From NCBI GenBank assembly GCA_052401645.1, contig CP198939.1, forward strand, positions 1,550,001 to 1,614,000: DNA of 64,000 nucleotides, in the 5' to 3' direction. The stretch is from Arsenophonus sp052401645. Its GTDB lineage: Bacteria; Pseudomonadota; Gammaproteobacteria; Enterobacterales; Enterobacteriaceae. A program made the position numbers and the translations under genes. Positions 57,263-64,000 of the stretch are shown in pieces (position 1 is the first letter of the stretch; the number at the start of each line of letters is the position of its first letter). Under the pieces are notes generated by a model. It worked only from the letters and a program-made list of their open reading frames with translations. It was not told where the DNA came from and ran no database searches.

Positions 57263-58418
57263 AATAGTTAAAGAATTCATTTAACGCTTTTATTAACTGT
57301 GCAATATCAGATAATCGATGATTAGCCATCAACGTAATTCTTAGTCTTGCACTACCATGCGGTACAGTTGGCGGACGAATTGCTTGAACAAAAAATCCTC
57401 TATTAAGTAAAAATTGAAATATCTGTAAACAACGGTAACTACTACCAATAATTAATGGCTGAATTGCACTATAGGAATTTAATAATGGGAAATTATAGCA
57501 ATTAGATAATTTACGAAAGTAATCAATATTACGCTTTAAATTTTCTCTTAATTTATCTGCTTTACGAATTTGTTTAATAGCTTCAGATAATGCTACCGCT
57601 TGAGCTGGTGGCATTGATGTGCTATAAATTAAATGACGTGCATATTGCAGAAAATAGTCGATTGTCTTTTCATCACAAAGTAATGCCGCTCCACTAAGAC
57701 CTAAAGCTTTACCAAATGTTACTACTAGTAGTTCAGGTTTTATATTATCTAAATAACAACTACCTCTTCCTTGATCACCTCTAACACCAATTCCATGAGC
57801 ATCATCCACTAATAACCATGCCTGCGACTCCATTGTCACTTTTTGCAATTGAGATAAAGGGGCACTATCACCATCCATACTAAATATGCCTTCAGTAGCA
57901 ACCAGTATTTTACCTATATATTTTTTTACTGACAAAATATTTTTTAAAGAATCAGGTTGATTATGAGTGAAACGTTTTAATGTTGCTGGTGATAACATTG
58001 CTGCTTCTAATAATGATATATGACTGAGTTTATCAGCTATAATACTATCGTTTTTTTTCATTAATGTCATAATCACACTTTGATTTACGGAATATCCAGA
58101 AGTAAATAATAAAGCACGTGGATATCCTAACCAATCAGCAAGTTGTTGTTCTAATTCAGCATGAGCATTATTATAACCAATAACATGACCTGAACCTCCG
58201 CTACCCATTCCATATTGTTTTAATCCTGTTTGCCAAGCCTTAATAATTATTGAATTATGACTTAATCCTAAATAATCATTACTAGAAAAATTAATATACT
58301 GTTGTTTATTAAAAATTACTGTACGTACATCATTCTTCTTTATCATTTGTCGTTGACGCCATAATCCTTGTTGTTTGCGCATATCAAGCTGACTGGTTAA
58401 AAATAGTGACCAATTCAT
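57249..58418 (-). CDS. bioF: 8-amino-7-oxononanoate synthase
   Basis: A PLP enzyme that condenses pimeloyl-ACP/CoA with alanine, releasing CO2, to form 8-amino-7-oxononanoate. It has 389 aa (E. coli 384). The PLP lysine is K237 in TFGKALGLSGAALL; DDAHGIGVRG (205-214), FSSNDYLGLSHN and GSGGSGHVIGYN are conserved. The C-terminal GFFVQAIRPPTVPHGSARLRIT is complete. Second gene of bioBFCD, 80 bases after bioB, overlapping bioC at its end. Confidence 0.97.
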   Translation of the reverse strand: MNWSLFLTSQLDMRKQQGLWRQRQMIKKNDVRTVIFNKQQYINFSSNDYLGLSHNSIIIKAWQTGLKQYGMGSGGSGHVIGYNNAHAELEQQLADWLGYPRALLFTSGYSVNQSVIMTLMKKNDSIIADKLSHISLLEAAMLSPATLKRFTHNQPDSLKNILSVKKYIGKILVATEGIFSMDGDSAPLSQLQKVTMESQAWLLVDDAHGIGVRGDQGRGSCYLDNIKPELLVVTFGKALGLSGAALLCDEKTIDYFLQYARHLIYSTSMPPAQAVALSEAIKQIRKADKLRENLKRNIDYFRKLSNCYNFPLLNSYSAIQPLIIGSSYRCLQIFQFLLNRGFFVQAIRPPTVPHGSARLRITLMANHRLSDIAQLIKALNEFFNYYVDR

Positions 58419-58498
58419 TTCATATATCTCGTTATAAAAACTATTCCATATTTACTTATATTATAATTTTCTCTAATATCTTATTTTTTTATCAGTAA

Positions 58499-59461
58499 TT
58501 AACTATAGCTTTTTAATTGTTTTAGATTAATATTTAACTTTCGAAAAAGTTGTTGATCTTTATCATGTTTTGGATTACCAGCCGTTAATAATTTAGAACC
58601 ATAAAAAAGAGAATTAGCTCCAGCCATAAAACAAAGTGCTTGCATTTGTTCATTCATTTGTTCACGACCAGCAGAAAGTCTTACAAAAGATGTTGGCATC
58701 ATAATACGAGCAACAGCAATAGTGCGAATAAAATCAAATGAATCAACATCTTTATTATCTTCAAATGGTGTACCTTTTATCCTTATTAACAAATTAATTG
58801 GCACACTTTCAGGAATTTTAGGTAAATTAGCTAATTGAACAAATAAAGAAGCTCTATCACTAATTTTTTCACCTAATCCAACAATTCCACCAGAACATAA
58901 TTTAATACCTGTCTTACGAACTTTATGAATAGTATCAAGACGATCTTGATATGTTCGTGTAGTAATAACAGAACGATAAAATTCAGGTGAAGTGTCTAGA
59001 TTATGATTGTAATAATCAAGTCCAGCATTTGCTAATTTTTTTGCTTGTTGATTATTTAGTTTACCTAGTGTCATGCAAGTTTCCATACCTAATTCTTTTA
59101 CTTCTTTCACCATTGTTTCTAAATAATGCATATCACGTTCATGTGGATTTCTCCATGCAGCGCCCATGCAGAAACGAGTTGAACCTGCTTTTTTAGCTTC
59201 TCTAGCAGATTTAATAACTTGTTGAACATTTAATAATCGTTCAGTTTTTAATCCAGTCTTATAGTGAGCGCTTTGAGGACAATATTTGCAATCTTCTGAA
59301 CAAGAACCAGTTTTAATTGATAATAGAGTACTAATTTGTATTTGTTGAGGATCAAAATGTAATCGATGAATTTGCTGAGCTTTAAAAAGTAATTCAAAAA
59401 AAGGTATATCAAATAATATTTTTGCCTGGTTAATCGTCCACGGCTTTTCTATTTTCACCAT
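58499..59461 (-). CDS. bioB: Biotin synthase (shortened C-terminus)
   Basis: A radical SAM enzyme inserting sulfur into dethiobiotin. The [4Fe-4S] cysteines are C54, C58 and C61 (CSEDCKYC). The second-cluster ligands are present in RFCMGAAWR, METCMTLG, KLCSGGIVG and RLSAGRE. At 320 aa it is about 26 residues shorter than E. coli BioB, stopping at LFRKLNINLKQLKSYS; the missing tail lies outside the barrel and is variable in the family. AGGAG precedes the ATG by four bases. It is the first gene of the bioBFCD transcript and divergent from bioA across 87 bases. Confidence 0.97.
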   Translation of the reverse strand: MVKIEKPWTINQAKILFDIPFFELLFKAQQIHRLHFDPQQIQISTLLSIKTGSCSEDCKYCPQSAHYKTGLKTERLLNVQQVIKSAREAKKAGSTRFCMGAAWRNPHERDMHYLETMVKEVKELGMETCMTLGKLNNQQAKKLANAGLDYYNHNLDTSPEFYRSVITTRTYQDRLDTIHKVRKTGIKLCSGGIVGLGEKISDRASLFVQLANLPKIPESVPINLLIRIKGTPFEDNKDVDSFDFIRTIAVARIMMPTSFVRLSAGREQMNEQMQALCFMAGANSLFYGSKLLTAGNPKHDKDQQLFRKLNINLKQLKSYS

Positions 59462-59548
59462 TTTTCTCCTGAAATAAAAAGTATTGCTAGTTTAAATAAC
59501 CTCGTTATTATGTCAACTGAAATGAATAAAATGAATTTATAAAATATA
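59462..59548. promoter_or_regulatory. Divergent bioA/bioB promoter and operator region
   Basis: In 87 bases I see facing promoter-like pairs: for bioB, TTGACA (59516-59511, minus) with TAAACT 16 bases later; for bioA, TTGCTA (59484-59489) with TATTAT about 16 bases later. Between them is the inverted repeat AATAAC-CTC-GTTATT (59495-59509). The face-to-face layout is that of the E. coli bio operator, but the canonical BirA half-sites TTGTAAACC/GGTTTACAA are not recognisable. Boxes in such AT-rich DNA are weak evidence. Confidence 0.4.
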
Positions 59549-60823
59549 ATGAACCTAAATGATATCGATTTTGATGCTAAACATATATGGCATCCATATA
59601 CTTCAATGATTCAACCTATACCAGCTTACAATATCGTTGGAGCCTCTGCTGTTGAACTTGAATTAGCCAATGGAAAAAAAATAATTGATGGCATGTCTTC
59701 TTGGTGGGCAGCAATTCATGGTTATAACCATCCAATACTTAATCAAGCTATTAGACATCAATTAACTAAAATGTCTCATGTTATGTTTGGTGGTATTACG
59801 CATCCAGCCGCAATTGCTTTATGCCGACAATTAATTGATATAACTGATGATAGATTAGAATGTATTTTTCTTGCTGATTCTGGTTCAGTAGCTATAGAGA
59901 TAGCATTAAAAATGGCATTAGAATATTGGCAGGCACAAGGGAAAGTACGTCATAAATTTATTGCTTTAAAACAAGGATATCATGGTGATACCTTTGGTGC
60001 TATGTCAGTTTCTGATCCAGAAAATTCAATGCATAATCTTTATTATGGCTTTCTACCATCACATTTTTTTATTCAAGCACCTCAATGCGGTTTTTATCAG
60101 AAATGGCAATCAGATGATATTCTCCCATTACAAAAAATTCTAATTGAACAAAGTGATAAAATTGCTGCTATTATTATTGAACCGATTGTTCAAAGTGTTG
60201 GTGGTATGCGATTTTATCATCCTAATTATCTGACAGAAATAAGAAATTTATGTAATTACTATAATATTTTATTGATTATAGATGAAATCGCTACAGGATT
60301 TGGTCGTACAGGAAAATTATTTGCTTATCAATATAGCTCAATTATACCTGATATTTTATGTTTGGGTAAAGCACTAACTGGTGGTTATGTTACTTTATCT
60401 GCTGTACTAACTAATCGATATATCGCAGACACTATTAGTCAAGGTAAAACAGGTTGTTTTATGCATGGACCAACTTTTATGGGTAATCCATTGGCCTGTG
60501 CAGTAGCCAGCGAAAATATAAGATTATTGAGGAGTAATCCATGGGAAGAATGGATAAAAAAAATTGAAACTCAATTAATGGATGAACTTTTCCCTCTAAA
60601 AGATCAATCACAAGTTGCTGATGTACGAGTCTTGGGTGCAATTGGAGTTGTTGAAATGAAAAAAGTCGTTAATATAATTGAATTACAACGTTATTTTATT
60701 TCTGAAGGAGTTTGGATTCGTCCATTTGGTAAATTAATTTACCTAGTTCCACCTTATATTATTACTCCTGAAGATCTTAATAAATTAACCAAAGCGATAA
60801 AAAAAATAGTTATTAAACTATAA
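59549..60823 (+). CDS. bioA: Adenosylmethionine-8-amino-7-oxononanoate aminotransferase
   Basis: A PLP class III aminotransferase using SAM as amino donor to make 7,8-diaminopelargonate. It has 424 aa (E. coli 429). PLP lysine K274 lies in CLGKALTGG; D245 is in IIDEIATGFGRTGKLF; the SAM/substrate region DGMSSWWAAIHGYNHP and ADSGSVAIEIALKMAL are conserved. The start MNLNDIDFDAKHIWHPYTSM aligns with E. coli BioA, though no strong Shine-Dalgarno precedes it. It ends 13 bases from the convergent pgl stop. Confidence 0.97.
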   Translation: MNLNDIDFDAKHIWHPYTSMIQPIPAYNIVGASAVELELANGKKIIDGMSSWWAAIHGYNHPILNQAIRHQLTKMSHVMFGGITHPAAIALCRQLIDITDDRLECIFLADSGSVAIEIALKMALEYWQAQGKVRHKFIALKQGYHGDTFGAMSVSDPENSMHNLYYGFLPSHFFIQAPQCGFYQKWQSDDILPLQKILIEQSDKIAAIIIEPIVQSVGGMRFYHPNYLTEIRNLCNYYNILLIIDEIATGFGRTGKLFAYQYSSIIPDILCLGKALTGGYVTLSAVLTNRYIADTISQGKTGCFMHGPTFMGNPLACAVASENIRLLRSNPWEEWIKKIETQLMDELFPLKDQSQVADVRVLGAIGVVEMKKVVNIIELQRYFISEGVWIRPFGKLIYLVPPYIITPEDLNKLTKAIKKIVIKL

Positions 60824-60836
60824 ATTAAAATATAAT

Positions 60837-61829
60837 TTAGTTTTTAATCAAATTAGTTGTAATCCACATTGGGTTGATTCCAACTGGATAACGATCTAAT
60901 GCGTATAGTGCACCAGTAATCCTATCTATTTTATAAACTATAATATGATTAGACTTTTGACCGGCAACTAGCAAAAAAATACCGTTTTGATCAATATCAA
61001 AACCACGCGGTTGATTTTCTGTTGAATAAATTGCCATTGGCAATAATTTTAACCCATCTTTTGTTATTTTAAAGTGACGAATAATACTGCTAGAACGTTC
61101 ACTAGCATAAAGATGTCGACCATTTGGTGTAATATGAATATCTGAAGCCCAAGGTTTAATTTTTGATCCAATAGGTAAAATTTTACAACTTTGTGTTTGT
61201 TGATAAGTTTTAAATTTAGAATAAACATTAATCGTTGCATCTAATTCATTTAAACAATAAAAAGTATTTTGATTTAATGAAAATACCATATGACGTGGTC
61301 CAGAACCTTTATTAGTAGTGATCTTATTATCAGTATCTTCAGTTAAATATCCATCATTATTAATTTTATAAATTCGAATATGATCCCCCCCTAAACAAGG
61401 AACAAACAACATTGAATTATCAAAATTTATTTTGGAAGAGTGAGGATACTTTAAGTTACTAATTAATTGAATCGGTGATCTTGCAATACCATGTTTATCA
61501 ATTGGCAACACCATTAAATTTCCTTTATGATATGATGGAATAAATAGCCAACGACAATAATGATCAATTTCAATATATGTTGGTGGTGATTGAATTGTTG
61601 TAACTGCCTGCTGGCTTATTTTAAGTTCATCTGAAATAAGATAAGTGATAATCGCAAAATAATCATGAACACCAACATAAAGATGTCTACCGTCATAACT
61701 AATTTTTATTGGTTGTACTTCATATGGTAATCTCAATTCTTGTAATAATATTAATTTTCCATTTTTATCTATTTTCCAAACATGGATTTGCTTACTTTTA
61801 TAACTTGAAACATATATTGCTTGTTTCAT
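60837..61829 (-). CDS. pgl: 6-phosphogluconolactonase (beta-propeller type)
   Basis: Hydrolyses 6-phosphogluconolactone in the oxidative pentose phosphate pathway. It is a seven-bladed propeller of the YbhE type, 330 aa from the ATG at 61829 (E. coli 331). The start aligns with E. coli (MKQAIYVSSYKSKQIHVWKI) and has GGAG seven bases upstream; the frame stays open 39 codons further upstream without homology or ribosome binding site. Conserved blocks are GSGPRHMVFSLNQNTFYCLNEL, SDIHITPNGRHLYASER, NQPRGFDIDQNGIFLLVAGQKS and VGINPMWI. It is convergent with bioA. Gnd, the next enzyme, is at 27711-29126. Confidence 0.95.
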   Translation of the reverse strand: MKQAIYVSSYKSKQIHVWKIDKNGKLILLQELRLPYEVQPIKISYDGRHLYVGVHDYFAIITYLISDELKISQQAVTTIQSPPTYIEIDHYCRWLFIPSYHKGNLMVLPIDKHGIARSPIQLISNLKYPHSSKINFDNSMLFVPCLGGDHIRIYKINNDGYLTEDTDNKITTNKGSGPRHMVFSLNQNTFYCLNELDATINVYSKFKTYQQTQSCKILPIGSKIKPWASDIHITPNGRHLYASERSSSIIRHFKITKDGLKLLPMAIYSTENQPRGFDIDQNGIFLLVAGQKSNHIIVYKIDRITGALYALDRYPVGINPMWITTNLIKN

Positions 61830-64000
61830 TGATTTACTCCAAATAAATTTTCCTGAAAATAACTTCTCTTTATTATTATAAAGATTTGATATTAAATAAT
61901 TATGAAGATAATATAAAAATATAAATACTAAAAAATATTTATCCATCTTATTTTTATAATAATATTATTTTTTTTAAAAATATAATTATGATATTATTAA
62001 TTATATTATTTATTAGCAAATACTTTTTATACTATTCATTATAAATATTAAATATATCTTTCTTAATTAATAAATTAATATTTAAATAATAAAAATATAC
62101 TAAATAAATATAAATTTTCTATTAAAAATAATTTTTTATAAAAGATAAATAAAAAACTTAATTAAATTAACAAATATGAAATAGATAAAAAAATATCATA
62201 AATTGATATCTTTTTATTTAATGCAAACAATACATAAATCTAAGTTTATTTATTATATCTTTCTATGTTATTTTATTAATTTTTATAATTTTTTACTAGT
62301 AATAAATAAATTTTGAAAAAATAAATTATTATTAAATAATAAATTAAAATATTAAGTTAAACATTGATTAATGTTATAAAATAATAATTAAAAATTAAAG
62401 AATAGTAATAAAATACAATAATAATTTAAATGATAAATATATAGTAAAGAAATTATATGGATTATAAATTTTAATAATAAAAGAAACTATAAATACAGTT
62501 CTTAAAATAATAACTAATGATATTTTTTTTACGAAACTATTAACATCTATTTATCAATTATTATTATTCATATAACTAATAAAGAAACGATAAAAAATCA
62601 TAATTTTTACTAATCTATTAAAACTAGTATAATTTTAATAAAAAAGAACCAATTTATAATATTATATTTTAAATTATATTAATTAGTATCGATATAAATA
62701 TATAAAACTAATATATTTTTTAAAATATATGAAATAGATATATTAATTATATAAATTGGAATTTATGAATGATCCTATTCAATAAATTTTAATATAAATA
62801 AAATATATTTCAAAATCTAAATTTATTATCGATAATATGATTAATATTTAATTTAAATTCTAATATGAATTAATTTTAAAACTAATAAACATAAAATTAA
62901 AATACACTTTACAAAAAAATAAGTATGTTTTTCTTTTTTCTAAAAATTACAAAATAATAGAGAATTATAAATTATTTAAACTAATAATAATTGTCAATTT
63001 ACAAATAAAAATAAACTTGAGATTACTTGTAAATAATTTCAAAAGATTTGGATATTCTTATTAAGATATTAATCTTAACGAAACTAAGATAACTGAATAT
63101 TAATATATTAAAATAAAATTTTAATTTATATATTAGTTATTTTTTTGGTTAAAAAATTATTTTTAATATAATTTAATTTTGATATTTTATAAAAAATTTT
63201 AAAAATATTTTATATATGATATATATTAAAATATTGAATTTAATCTTTATACAAAAAATAGAATATTAATTTTAAAATTCTGATGAAATAGTTTTGAATT
63301 TTGAAAAGATGTTATTTTATATGCTATAAAAAACTAATTACTTTTTTGATATTAAATAATCATAAATAATAATTTATTATTTATGATTATTTTAAAAAAT
63401 CATTTTTAAAAACTTATAAATATTAAATTTAAATAAATATAGAAATCTTATTTAATAGAATAAAATTCTTATTTTTATATATTTAACATAATTTTTTAAA
63501 TTTTTATATTAAAATAATCATTATATATTTTCAATTTCAATCTTTATATTGATATAATACTTTATTACCAATAGATAAAGTTAATGATAATATATTTTAT
63601 ATTAAAAACTTATTAAATATCAATTAATTAATATATTTTATTTGAAATATTAAATATAAATAAAATATTCAATACTATAGTAATATAATTTATATAATCT
63701 TATATAGATTACTATATATTAATTATAATAAACAATTAAATTTATGAATAATTATTGCTCATTAAAATAAAAAGTAATAATTTTAAAAAATCATTTATAA
63801 TTTAATAAAGTGTTAACTAAAAATAATAAAATTTCTCATAATGAATTTGAAGATTCATATTAAAATATATTACTTAATAAGTGCAATTTTTTATTAATAA
63901 AATCAAACTAAAATTTTATAATTTATTGATTATTAAATTATGTTACTAATTTAATATTTATTTAAATAACTATTTATTTTTACTAGTTTTTAGTTTATTT
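61830..64000. other. 2.2-kb AT-rich region to the window end
   Basis: No gene, tRNA, rRNA or strong hairpin recognised. It contains the pgl promoter side and otherwise looks like the other deserts. Confidence 0.55.

Noticed and set aside
61830..61946. Upstream extension of pgl by 39 codons
   Set aside because: No homology to Pgl and no ribosome binding site, whereas GGAG stands before the ATG at 61829 that aligns with E. coli.

Overview
This is an extremely AT-rich bacterial window. Nearly all recognisable proteins resemble Enterobacterales orthologues such as those of Escherichia and Yersinia. I count 26 intact or partial protein genes covering roughly 39% of the bases. The rest is long AT-rich desert. 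Low coding density, eroded genes, retained vitamin genes and a Yfe/Sit-type metal importer suggest a host-restricted insect endosymbiont, most like an Arsenophonus-type symbiont of a blood feeder. That placement is an inference from gene content and gene order. I see no rRNA, tRNA, CRISPR array or insertion sequence.

Layout. 1-3781 (minus): the translation cluster thrS-infC-rpmI-rplT-(leader/attenuator)-pheS. IF3 keeps its AUU start codon and pheS keeps its leader terminator. 4886-8459 (plus): yfeABCD. 9597-10948: hxpB(yniC) and ydjM. 10949-25750: a 14.8-kb desert whose only gene is a gamma-class chorismate mutase (14991-15569). 25751-30960: a DASS-family anion transporter and gnd (minus), divergent from yegH (plus). 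30961-37850: a locus with the Yersinia-like order asmA-dcd-udk-mrp-metG. Here dcd and metG are alive, while asmA, udk and mrp are full-length fossils readable by co-linear translation, and the C-terminal tRNA-binding domain of MetG is a fossil just after its stop. 40284-40955: folE (minus). 40956-48589: a 7.6-kb desert. 48590-49300: ybhL. 49301-53358: a 4-kb desert where enteric bacteria carry yvcK-moaABCDE. 53359-61829: uvrB, bioD, bioC, bioF, bioB (minus), divergent from bioA (plus), then convergent pgl.

How the genes fit together. bioA plus bioBFCD give the late biotin pathway from the BioC-primed malonyl thioester to biotin. folE opens folate (pterin) synthesis. yfeABCD imports iron/manganese. 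gnd and pgl belong to the oxidative pentose phosphate route. The molybdopterin, uridine-salvage and AsmA functions appear lost from this window. The main new observations are: (i) genes have decayed by substitution while keeping their original length, which explains the deserts; (ii) a single chorismate mutase survives alone inside nearly 15 kb of non-coding DNA; (iii) several enzymes have shortened C-termini; (iv) perfect AT-rich palindromes and one exact 44-bp tandem duplication lie in the deserts.
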